A stretch of DNA of 36,460 nt, taken from assembly GCA_027483065.1 (NCBI GenBank), contig JAIXVI010000281.1:1-36460 (forward strand), given 5' to 3'. Under the pieces are notes generated by a model. That model was given only the letters and a program-made list of their open reading frames with translations, was not told where the DNA came from and searched no databases. The translations under genes were made by a program, and so were the position numbers. Positions within the stretch are counted from its first letter, which is position 1; each line of letters begins with the position of its first letter. Positions 1 through 8,650 of this stretch are shown here, in pieces. The DNA comes from Planctomycetaceae bacterium (GTDB lineage: Bacteria; Planctomycetota; Phycisphaerae; Phycisphaerales; SM1A02).

Positions 1-2117
1 AGCTGCGCACGCGCCGTACTTTCACCGTAGTTTCGCGGGACGCCGCGCACATGCAGCGGCTCGTCAAACGAGCCTGAATCCTCCGCGACGATTGCGCGGA
101 TGTGATCCTGAGTACCGACGAGTTGGTCACGCGTATCCCGCGCGCGTTTCGCCTGCTCGACCACGGCGTCATCAAAGAGTGCGCCTTCATCGCGCGTTTC
201 AGCGATTCCGTCTTCATCGAGCGCGGCGAAATCTGGTGGCGTTGCCGCATCACTCAACGCGATCGCATCGACTTCGATCCAACCCGTGCCTTCGTCGATC
301 AACTCAAGAAACGCGCGTTCGCCCACGAAACGTGACACATCCCACGTTTCGACACGCCATGCGATTTCGCGCGGATCGCGCGCCGCGTCTTCCGGCGAGA
401 GTTCTCCGATGTGCCGACGCATGCCTTCGAAGAGAAGACCATTGCGATCATCGAGCCAATAGTTGTTGATGTGCAGCCGCATCCACACGCCGCCGCCGCG
501 CATGCGAACGTGGACGAACTTTTTGTCGAGTGAAAATGCGGGCGAACGCGCACTTCCAACAAGTCGCGCATCGATGCGCGCACTATCGATGGAGCCGCGT
601 TCGGCAAGTCGAAGAGTGTCTTCGCGCGTCAACGCGAGGGTCAAGCCTGAACCCACGAAGGCCGGCCCAGAAACTGCCCAACGTCCATCCGCAGCGCGAC
701 CAATGCCGCGTGCATGATCGACCACGACCGCAGCGTCTGCTGGCTGCGCGTCGCGCGGGGTGATGTCCAAAGGTTGTTCCGTGAGTTTCGCGGTCTGCGC
801 CGCCTCTTCGAGCGCGCGGCATGCAGCGTCGGCAAGGATGTTTGTTTGTGGGTTGGTCGGAAGAAACGTCTCGACGCGACGCGTGTTCCGCGCAACACCG
901 GCGAGTGCGAAGAAGTCGCTCGCAGGAACCGGATCAAACTTGTGGTCGTGACAACGCGCACACGCGATCGAGAGCGAGAAGAATGAACGTCCCGCAACGT
1001 CGATTGATCCCGCGATGCGATCAGCTTCATCGACGCGCACATCGACTGGCGCATGCGTGGCAGGACCCAAGAACCACCAAAGCGTCGCGATCGGCGCGAC
1101 GTTTGGCAACCCAAGCCCTGCACGCGGCTCCAACATGTCACCGGCGATTTGTTCGGCCACGAAACGACCAAGCGGAACATCCGCGTTGAGCGCTTCGATC
1201 ACGTAATCGCGATAGCGCCACGCGTGCGGAATCTCGTAGTCAAACTCATGCGCGAGCGTCTCGGCGTAACGCGCGAGATCGAGCCAATGCCGACCCCATC
1301 GCTCGCCGAACGCAGGGCTCGCAAGTTTCGAATCGACGAATGCTGCAAACTGTGCTTCGCTTGGATCCGCGAGAAACGCGCGCAACTCTTCCTCGGTTGG
1401 CGGAAGACCGACCAGATCGAAACTCGCGCGACGAAGGAGACTCGTGGAAGAAGCGTCTTCGGTCGGGGCTGCAAGCCCTGCGCGCTCGCGGGTCGCGAGG
1501 ACAAATCGATCGATGTCGGAGTTGGCCCACGATTCCCCGGCGACCGCGGGAATCGCCGCGTCCGCGAGCGGACGAAAGGCCCACGGCGCGGTGTACTCCG
1601 CGCCCGACGAGATCCACGCACGGAGCAGTGCGACCTCGCTTGCGGTCAGTGCATCGTGACCTTCTGGCGGCATCCGATCATCGAGGTCCGTTGACGCAAC
1701 GCGCACAAGAAGCGTGCTTGTTTCTGGCGAGCCCGGGGCAATGGCGCGCACGCCGTTCTCGAGTGCCGCCGTCGCACCATCGAAGGTGTCGAGCCGAAGA
1801 CCAGCCTTGCGTGACTCCGCATCAGGCCCGTGACACGCGAAACACTTCGCGGCGAGAATCGGTCGAACGTCGCGGTCGAAGTCGGGCAAGGCGTGCGGTG
1901 TGGGGACCGCAGCGGCTGGCTCCGCGGTCAGCGCAGAGACACGCGACGCGGCGCTCGGCGCATTCTCCAAACCACGCGCACGAGCCGCCGCCACTGCAAG
2001 ACCGTTACTGATGATTGCACCAACGATCGACGCAGTCACCGCAAGCAGCGCGACTGCGCGGGATCGCGCAGGCTTTTGCGTTGCATTCGTCTTCGGCAGA
2101 GGACCGCGGAGCGACAT
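1..2117 (-). CDS. PSCyt1/DUF1549-type planctomycete cytochrome-c-like protein; C-terminal part lies beyond the window start
   Basis: Manual minus-strand translation from ATG at 2117 is open to base 1: MSLRGPLPKTNATQ...FDRDVRPILAAKCFACHGPDAESRKAGLRLDT...RMPPEGHDALTASEVALLRAWISSGAEY...SLLRRASFDLVGLPPTEEELRAFLAD...FGERWGRHWLDLARYAET...SLSIACARCHDHKFDPV. Two CxxCH motifs. Absent from the ORF track because it has no stop inside the window. Confidence 0.93.
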   Translation of the reverse strand, partial: MSLRGPLPKTNATQKPARSRAVALLAVTASIVGAIISNGLAVAAARARGLENAPSAASRVSALTAEPAAAVPTPHALPDFDRDVRPILAAKCFACHGPDAESRKAGLRLDTFDGATAALENGVRAIAPGSPETSTLLVRVASTDLDDRMPPEGHDALTASEVALLRAWISSGAEYTAPWAFRPLADAAIPAVAGESWANSDIDRFVLATRERAGLAAPTEDASSTSLLRRASFDLVGLPPTEEELRAFLADPSEAQFAAFVDSKLASPAFGERWGRHWLDLARYAETLAHEFDYEIPHAWRYRDYVIEALNADVPLGRFVAEQIAGDMLEPRAGLGLPNVAPIATLWWFLGPATHAPVDVRVDEADRIAGSIDVAGRSFFSLSIACARCHDHKFDPVPASDFFALAGVARNTRRVETFLPTNPQTNILADAACRALEEAAQTAKLTEQPLDITPRDAQPADAAVVVDHARGIGRAADGRWAVSGPAFVGSGLTLALTREDTLRLAERGSIDSARIDARLVGSARSPAFSLDKKFVHVRMRGGGVWMRLHINNYWLDDRNGLLFEGMRRHIGELSPEDAARDPREIAWRVETWDVSRFVGERAFLELIDEGTGWIEVDAIALSDAATPPDFAALDEDGIAETRDEGALFDDAVVEQAKRARDTRDQLVGTQDHIRAIVAEDSGSFDEPLHVRGVPRNYGESTARAQ

Positions 2118-2256
2118 GCGTTCAGTATGGCCGCAATTCCCGAGACGAGGAAGTGCGGACTCTGCTGTTCCCCGAGTTTCAGGACGCGTTTTGCACAGAT
2201 TTGGGACCCCGAAGCCCTGATCTGCGCGCTGCTCCGCGCGTGGTTCCCCATGTGGT

Positions 2257-2328
2257 TTCATGCACCGTTTCATGCACCGCTTCATGCACCGCTTCATGCA
2301 CCGCTTCATGCACTGTGCTCACGTACCG
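2257..2328. repeat. 12-bp tandem repeat, 6 copies (TTCATGCACCGC, first and last copies degenerate)
   Basis: Read directly: ttcatgcaccgt + 4x ttcatgcaccgc + ttcatgcactgt, between the PSCyt1 gene and the dienelactone hydrolase gene. Confidence 0.95.
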
Positions 2329-2381
2329 TTCCGCGTACGCGGGATTCGATGCACCGATGCTGAGTGCAGACAGTCGGCTCG

Positions 2382-3122
2382 TCACGCAAGCGCTTCGGCG
2401 AGAAGCGCACGCATCGCACCGAACGCGCGATTCGCGATCACCTCGCGATAGAAGAGCCCATTCGCGTGGTCGTGCGCGTGCGGATTCGTGAACGCGTGAC
2501 CCGTGGCGCCGTACGCCACGACCTGCCAGTCCGCGTGCGCGCGCGTCATCTCGTCGGCGAATCCGACCATCGCGTCGGGCTTCGCCATCGGGTCGTCGTA
2601 GCCGTGCAGCGCAAGCACCTTCGCCTTGATCGCACCTTGCGCTCCGAGATTCGGCGGCATGAAGAGGCCGTGAAACCCAATCGCCGCCCGAAGGCCGGGC
2701 GCGTTCGCACGCGCGAGATCAAACGCGCAAAGGCCTCCGAAGCAGAACCCGATCACACCGACGCGCTCCGCATCCACGCCAGGAAGTGCTCGCGCGGCAG
2801 TGACCGCCGCCAGCAACCGACGTCGCAACGCGGCGCGATCTTGGATCCACGGAGTCATCAACGCGGAGTTCTCCTCCGGACTCGACCCAAGGCGACCATC
2901 ACCGTAGACATCAAGCGCAAATCCGACGTAGCCGAGATCCGCGAGCATGTGCGCCTTCTCGCGCGCGAACTCACATTGCCCCTGCCACGCGTGCGCGACA
3001 AGCACAACCGGACGCGGCCCCTTCCATTCGCTTGAAGGCGTTGCGATGTAGCCCCGGAGGGTTTGCGCTCCATCGGTGAAGTCGTGACGGCCAGAGTGCA
3101 ACGGGGTTGAGGAATTCGCCAT
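2382..3122 (-). CDS. Dienelactone hydrolase family protein
   Basis: 246 aa alpha/beta hydrolase with GFCFGG nucleophile-elbow (Cys) motif, late LALHGYDDPM Asp and GATGHAF His segments. Confidence 0.88.
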   Translation of the reverse strand: MANSSTPLHSGRHDFTDGAQTLRGYIATPSSEWKGPRPVVLVAHAWQGQCEFAREKAHMLADLGYVGFALDVYGDGRLGSSPEENSALMTPWIQDRAALRRRLLAAVTAARALPGVDAERVGVIGFCFGGLCAFDLARANAPGLRAAIGFHGLFMPPNLGAQGAIKAKVLALHGYDDPMAKPDAMVGFADEMTRAHADWQVVAYGATGHAFTNPHAHDHANGLFYREVIANRAFGAMRALLAEALA

Positions 3123-3522
3123 GTCGCGAGTGTTACCAAAAATCTTTGCGGATTTTTTGTGCGCGGAAAAAGTGCCAGACTTTGCGGGTCGCCCTCTCTA
3201 TCGCGGTAGTTTCGCCACAGCTCACGTTTGAGCGCGTCGCACGCAACGTGTGGCGAACCGAATGCACACATTGGAATTGATCGGATTGGAGGAGAGGATG
3301 CTGGCGACAGTTCGCGTTCCTGAGGAACGTTGTTGGAATCGGGCGCGAGGGAAAGCGAGCGCTTTGAGCGGTCGCGGATGCTGTGGTTCACGCGTACCGG
3401 AAAGCGATCGGTCGCATGATCGCTCGTGGACACCATCCGTCCGTCCTTCTGTGCGACGTGAACCGTATTGCCGGAGCGAGCCTCAGGCTCGTGCAACTTC
3501 GGCGCAGGGCCTTTCATCTCGT

Positions 3523-5391
3523 ATGCGACGTGCCGTCGCTGCGCTTGTCACGCTTGTTGCCCTCTGCGCCGTCGTTGCCGCGATGCTCATCGCTACCAGC
3601 GCGAGCGCGGCGAATGAGCCGTGGGCAAGTGTGCACCGCGAGGTTCTCAGGAAGGCATGTATCGAGGCTCCGAACGCCCGCCCGTTCGCTACGCCACGAA
3701 CTTCAACACCTCTGACGTCGGCGTCCTACATGGGCAAGAACGCGCAACCGCCGTGTCGACTCCTCGAACCCACCGACCCCTCGGTACTTCGCATGGGTGA
3801 AGTTGTTGTCAGTACGGGGTCATGGCTTGCGGTCGGTTCGCCAACCTCTGGAGACACAGCTGGGGATCGCGGTGAAGTCACGTTTGTCGAATTGCTTCTC
3901 AACGACGCACAGAGCGCCTCCGAATCGCAGCGCTTGGTGAGTGCCCCCTGCGGATCCATCGTTCGCACGCAACGATTTCAATCGTCTCTTGGATTCGACC
4001 ATTTCGGCGCAGCACTCGCGCTCGCGCGTGTTCGCACGGTTGATGGACCGGCCCCCCTGCTCTTGATCGGCTCCGACGGTGCGGAGGCCGACGGAGTCGC
4101 TGTCGGACGTGTTGAAGTGCATTTCCGCGCGCCATCCATGCGTGCATCAGCGTCGACACAGGCACGAGGCGAGACAGACTCTGGCGCCTGGTCGCAAGAG
4201 GCCACACTCCAAAGCTCCGAGCCACAAGCGGGGGCTGAATTCGGAGCGACCATCGCGATCGCAGTCGGTGATCCAACTGTCGCGGCCGTTGGTGCTCCGC
4301 GCTTCGACGCTGGCGATTTCTTTGACGCGGGTTCGGTCGAGGTCTTCCGCCGAGTGCCTTCGTCATCGCAACCTCGTGTGCCAACAGACATGAGCCGAGG
4401 AAGTGCTCCCTTTGGCGAAACCTCAAGCGAAAGTGAGCCGCTCGTCTCCGCAGCAAATGCGCCCTCGCATACGCGCGCGGCCTCGAAAGACAGAACTTTG
4501 AAAGGCAACACTTCGAGAGCAAACGATTCGAAACAGGTGCCGCGGGCACAGTGGCGCTCGATCGCGACACTCCACTGCCCGATTCCGCAAATGAGCAGTT
4601 GGTTTGGCCGTGCCCTCGCGATGAATGCGCGCTGGCTCGCGATTGGCGCACCGGGCATCGATCTCTTGCCCACATCCGATGCCACTGCAAACTCCAAGAT
4701 CGGTACGAGGAACGATTCTGCGTTCGAGTCCGCAGGCGCGGTTTTCCTCTATCGAATCTCGAATGGCCAACCGACCTATGTCGCGACATTGACCGCTCCG
4801 GAACCCAACCGCTCCATGTGGTTCGGTTCAGCACTCGCTCTTGACGGAGACCGCCTCGTCGTAGGGGCACCTGGCGCTGAATCACTCGATTCAGTCGATC
4901 CTGAGTTTCCTGCTCGCACTGGCTGTGCATACCTGTTCGACCTCACGGCGCGCGAAGAACGACCGATCCGAATCGAACCGCCAATCCTTGAGAGCGGCGC
5001 AAGTTTCGGCCAAGCGGTGACGCTTGGCGCGGGCATTCTCGTGATCGGCGCACCTGGATTTGATGGAGGTCTTGAGCCCGATGGAGCAGGCGAAAGCGCG
5101 ATTGAAAGTAGGCACGTATCGCAACACGTTTCAGATCGTCACACTCTGATCGAGGATGCGGGACGGGTCTTCGTCTACCAGCTGCCGTGGGCCGCATGGC
5201 ATGGAGAACTCGAACCGCCGATGCATCTCATCGGCCCAAGTGTCTTTCCATCCGCGCTCTTCGGAAACACGTGCGCTGTACTTAAATCGCACGCCAACTC
5301 CGCGCCCTTCGTGGCCACAGGACATCTCTATGTCGAGGAGGAATCGCATGCGCCGTCGCCAGGCGTCACGCTGCATCGCATTGAACGATGA
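3523..5391 (+). CDS. Secreted FG-GAP repeat (integrin-alpha-like beta-propeller) protein
   Basis: Start chosen at 3523 (MRRAVAALVTLVALCAVVAAMLIATSASA signal peptide). Repeats: SWFGRALAMNARWLAIGAPG, MWFGSALALDGDRLVVGAPGAE, ASFGQAVTLGAGILVIGAPGFDGG. The ORF track extends it to 3250. Confidence 0.82.
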   Translation: MRRAVAALVTLVALCAVVAAMLIATSASAANEPWASVHREVLRKACIEAPNARPFATPRTSTPLTSASYMGKNAQPPCRLLEPTDPSVLRMGEVVVSTGSWLAVGSPTSGDTAGDRGEVTFVELLLNDAQSASESQRLVSAPCGSIVRTQRFQSSLGFDHFGAALALARVRTVDGPAPLLLIGSDGAEADGVAVGRVEVHFRAPSMRASASTQARGETDSGAWSQEATLQSSEPQAGAEFGATIAIAVGDPTVAAVGAPRFDAGDFFDAGSVEVFRRVPSSSQPRVPTDMSRGSAPFGETSSESEPLVSAANAPSHTRAASKDRTLKGNTSRANDSKQVPRAQWRSIATLHCPIPQMSSWFGRALAMNARWLAIGAPGIDLLPTSDATANSKIGTRNDSAFESAGAVFLYRISNGQPTYVATLTAPEPNRSMWFGSALALDGDRLVVGAPGAESLDSVDPEFPARTGCAYLFDLTAREERPIRIEPPILESGASFGQAVTLGAGILVIGAPGFDGGLEPDGAGESAIESRHVSQHVSDRHTLIEDAGRVFVYQLPWAAWHGELEPPMHLIGPSVFPSALFGNTCAVLKSHANSAPFVATGHLYVEEESHAPSPGVTLHRIER

Positions 5392-5446
5392 GAGCTCGAG
5401 CACCGCGAATCGTGCGACATCCGCTGCCCACGCCAATCTGATCCGA

Positions 5447-6562
5447 TCAGGAGTACCACTTCGTAAGCGTCTTCTTCCAGTCCGCGACAGTTTCGCAATC
5501 GATGAAGTCACGCTTGACTTCATCTCCGCGCGGATGATGCGACGCGAACTTGATGCCGAACTTTCGCATGCGTCGCCCACCAGCAGCCTCGCCGTGCAAT
5601 TGCATCGCGAGTTCGAAGTGGCTCTCAAGCGCGGCCCGTTGCTCCACAAGCGTGGGCGCAAGTGCGGGTTCGCCGCGCATGAGTGCGCGTGCTTGTCGGA
5701 AAATCCACGGATTCCCGATACACCCCCGCGCCACCGAAACACCGTGGACGCCCGTGTACTCGTGCATGCGAAAGATGTCGTCGACCGTCCAAATGTCGCC
5801 AGATCCAAAGATCACGCGATCGGGATAGCGCGCAACGAGATCACGCAAGAACTCCCATTTGCCCGGGCCGAGATACTTCTGCTCCACCGTTCTGCAGTGC
5901 ACAACGGCCCACGCGTATCCCAACTCGTAACACGCCGCAAAGATCTGCTCGAACCGCTCCGCCATCGCCGGTGTGTCGTCGTAGGCACGACGCAGCTTCA
6001 CGGTGCACGGAATCGACGCAGGAACCACCGCACGAACCGCTTTCAGAATCTCGATGGCATCATCGGGATAGGCCAAGAAGTGCCCGCCGCGATTCGACTT
6101 TTTGATCTTCTTGACAGGACACGCAAGGTTCACGTCGATAACGTCGTAGTTCATCGAGACCAAGATCTCGCTCGCGCGCGCCATTTCATCGGGATGCGTC
6201 CCCATGACTTGACCCGCGATTGGGTGATCGTCGAGACCGGCGGCAATGTTGTCCTCGATCTCGCCCATCCCACACTCGGTCGCGAGAAGATCCGGATCTT
6301 CCTTACGACGCCCCTTTCCTCCGTTGATCAAGGTTCGATCGAGAAGGGCTTCTGTCACGCAAAATGGCGCGCCGTGTCGGCGCGCAACGAGGCGCATCGC
6401 GCCGTCCGAGTATCCAGCCAAGCCTGCTTGGAAAAATGGCGCATCGAACCCGGGAACGGTCGCGGGAATGCGCGGGTCTACCGTCCACGTGCGCGCGATC
6501 TCTGCGACCGAGCGCGAGATCGGATAGTTCGGAAGATCGGGCGGGGAGAGTTCGACAGACAT
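5447..6562 (-). CDS. tRNA-dihydrouridine synthase family protein
   Basis: 371 aa; DVNLACPVKKIKKSNRGGHFL, TVKLRRAYDD, VIFGSGDIWTVDDIFRMHEYTGVHGVSVARGCIGNPWIFRQ are typical of Dus enzymes. Confidence 0.9.
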   Translation of the reverse strand: MSVELSPPDLPNYPISRSVAEIARTWTVDPRIPATVPGFDAPFFQAGLAGYSDGAMRLVARRHGAPFCVTEALLDRTLINGGKGRRKEDPDLLATECGMGEIEDNIAAGLDDHPIAGQVMGTHPDEMARASEILVSMNYDVIDVNLACPVKKIKKSNRGGHFLAYPDDAIEILKAVRAVVPASIPCTVKLRRAYDDTPAMAERFEQIFAACYELGYAWAVVHCRTVEQKYLGPGKWEFLRDLVARYPDRVIFGSGDIWTVDDIFRMHEYTGVHGVSVARGCIGNPWIFRQARALMRGEPALAPTLVEQRAALESHFELAMQLHGEAAGGRRMRKFGIKFASHHPRGDEVKRDFIDCETVADWKKTLTKWYS

Positions 6563-6752
6563 CCGCGAAAGGGTACGCGAAGGACGACGCGACGCGAACT
6601 GAAGAGTATGTCGCCTTTCGATCGGACCTCATGGGCCCTTGCCATTGCCGTCGCCGTTGCCCTTGCGCTCTCGCTCGCGCTCGCGCTCGTTCTGAGCCAA
6701 AAAATCCTTTCGATGTGCGTTCTTAAACGCCCCGCGTTGCGAGCACCCAAAC

Positions 6753-7508
6753 TCAACGCCGACGACGTCGCCCAACTCCGCATGCAATCATCATCAGCAT
6801 CGCCGCACCGGGTGCTGGAACCATGTAGATCTGATCTTGCGCTTGGGCGTTCGCGAGTCCTCCCACAGCTGAGGCTTGGAATCCGCCTAGCCCGAGCGAA
6901 TCGCGCATCGCCGAATACCACCCGAGCACCGCCGTACCGGGCGACGAGCGAAAGGCACCGGTGGCGAGCGACATCTGGGTCACCATCCCGGAGGCGTCCG
7001 CGGCCGTGAAGTTCTCGTGCGTGATTTCCCACACGGCGAGTTGAAACGCTGCAGACTTCGCAGCACGCTGTGAGGCATCGCCGATCACCGTTTGTGTCAG
7101 CGGATCAATCCACCGAGCGACAAGATCTCGCACGATCGTCGCCCGCGCCAAACCCATGGGGCCGGGCGGAGCCGTCGGTACGTCCTCAACAGCGACCTCT
7201 GCGAAGTCATACGTCGACCCAACCGAGACGCTTTGATACACCTCCGCACACCACGTCAATCGCGTCTCTCCCGTTGCACCCACAAACTCGTGCTGAAACG
7301 CGCGAATGGAGTAGAAGTTGAGTGCACTGGTCGAGTCCCACGCATCTGCTGCGCGATACCCGCAGCTGGCGTATTGACCCGCTCCATACGACTGAAACGT
7401 GGCAACAAAGCCTGCATGAGCAGACGACGACAGCGCGCCGCCGCATGCGGCGACAACAGCAGAAACGAGCGCCCGTCGGGCGCCTTTCCCAATATTCAAT
7501 GTGTGCAT
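6753..7508 (-). CDS. Secreted protein with PEP-CTERM-like C-terminal sorting signal
   Basis: N-terminal signal sequence MHTLNIGKGARRALVSAVVAACGGALSSSAHA; C-terminus QDQIYMVPAPGAAMLMMIACGVGRRRRR (VPAPGA + TM + Arg cluster). Start placed at an internal ATG (7508). Confidence 0.75.
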   Translation of the reverse strand: MHTLNIGKGARRALVSAVVAACGGALSSSAHAGFVATFQSYGAGQYASCGYRAADAWDSTSALNFYSIRAFQHEFVGATGETRLTWCAEVYQSVSVGSTYDFAEVAVEDVPTAPPGPMGLARATIVRDLVARWIDPLTQTVIGDASQRAAKSAAFQLAVWEITHENFTAADASGMVTQMSLATGAFRSSPGTAVLGWYSAMRDSLGLGGFQASAVGGLANAQAQDQIYMVPAPGAAMLMMIACGVGRRRRR

Positions 7509-7771
7509 TCCCCAGTCCTCCCGAGGCTCGTCTCCCAACGAGCCCCGCTTCCCATGAAGACTCCCCTGAAGACTCGAGTGGCCGGAACAACCTGGCCACG
7601 CCTTCGGCTTCAGAATCGCTTCTCAAGCAAACTAACCCGATCTCGCGCGGCTCCAAAAGGGTTGACCGGCGATTCTCAAACTTGATGGAGTCGACCGAGA
7701 ATATGGGGTCCTTGCCCAGTGCGCATATCTCCGCTCGTCAGCGACGTGCGCATGGGTGGGCCGTCACCGCG

Positions 7772-8035
7772 TTACGGTCGCCAGCGCGCAGCCTCGACAC
7801 ACGCGATGACATGCACAACCCACCCAAACAAACCAAATGTCACAAACCACACAATCCATGCAAGCACAAACCAGAAGAGCGCCGCCAGCACACGACCTTG
7901 CACAAGCTGCCCCAAACCAGGAATGAAGAAACTACAGATCGCAGCGACCACGTTGCCCGCACTGCCTCGTCCTGTTGCGCTCGCCATCCCTGCCTCCTCT
8001 TGCGTTTGAAGTTTCCGCTCATCGCGGCTGGTCAT
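7772..8035 (-). CDS. Small hydrophobic membrane protein
   Basis: ...GNVVAAICSFFIPGLGQLVQGRVLAALFWFVLAWIVWFVTFGLFGWVVHVIACVEAARWRP; two hydrophobic segments with an FIPGLGQL..G motif. Start is 8035 or 7987. Confidence 0.75.
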   Translation of the reverse strand: MTSRDERKLQTQEEAGMASATGRGSAGNVVAAICSFFIPGLGQLVQGRVLAALFWFVLAWIVWFVTFGLFGWVVHVIACVEAARWRP

Positions 8036-8058
8036 TCGACGTACCAAACCCCGCGCCG

Positions 8059-8604
8059 CTACTCGTGCACACCCGGCCACTCTTCGAGAATTCGCGGCTC
8101 AATCGGCTCCTTCGAGCAATCGATGTGCACCATGAAAAACCCGCCGCGGTGCTTCTGCACATTCGGCCACATGACTTCGCGATCGGTGACCGGAATCGGA
8201 AGCTTCTCGACATCCTCGACGCGGTGCCACTCGAGTCGACCTTCATCGAACTCAGAATGCGGAATCTCGTCGCGGCGAATCGGGCGCGTCGCCTCGAAAA
8301 GGAAGATCAGCCAGTGCTCCTCGCCTTGATACGCACGCTCACTCACGATCGAGATCATGCGAATCTCATCGGGGCGCAGCGAGATCGACGCCTCCTCGCG
8401 AATCTCACGAAGCGCGCAATCATGCGGCCCTTCGCCATCCGCGATCTCCAACTTCCCGCCGATTGGCGAGTACATGTCACGGTTTGGCGGCTTCCGACGG
8501 TGAAGGAGAAGCAATCGCCCCTCTTCGTCGTAGAGGTAGCAAAGCACGGCGATCTTGTAGGGAAGCGTGCGCACGTCGTAAGGATGGCTCGTTGGGGTAC
8601 TCAC
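8059..8604 (-). CDS. NUDIX hydrolase
   Basis: Nudix box GGKLEIADGEGPHDCALREIREEASI. GTG start (8604) lies inside an 11-bp tandem repeat. Confidence 0.9.
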   Translation of the reverse strand: MSTPTSHPYDVRTLPYKIAVLCYLYDEEGRLLLLHRRKPPNRDMYSPIGGKLEIADGEGPHDCALREIREEASISLRPDEIRMISIVSERAYQGEEHWLIFLFEATRPIRRDEIPHSEFDEGRLEWHRVEDVEKLPIPVTDREVMWPNVQKHRGGFFMVHIDCSKEPIEPRILEEWPGVHE

Positions 8605-8650
8605 GGGGTACTCACGGGGTACTCACGGGGGCATTCACGGGGTGACTCAC
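8594..8650. repeat. 11/12-bp tandem repeat, 5 imperfect copies (GGGGTACTCAC; minus strand GTGAGTACCCC)
   Basis: Read directly: three ggggtactcac, then gggggcattcac and ggggtgactcac. Fills the dapA-NUDIX gap and includes the dapA stop and NUDIX start. Confidence 0.95.

Noticed and set aside
2858-3517. 219-aa minus-strand ORF overlapping the dienelactone hydrolase 5' end and FG-GAP leader
   Set aside because: Shifted frame over the hydrolase coding region with no recognisable domain.
5156-6600. N-terminal part of the 617-aa plus-strand ORF opposite dus
   Set aside because: Antisense to a well-supported Dus gene; only the separate ATG at 6608 with the hexamer-encoded TM was kept as a speculative finding.
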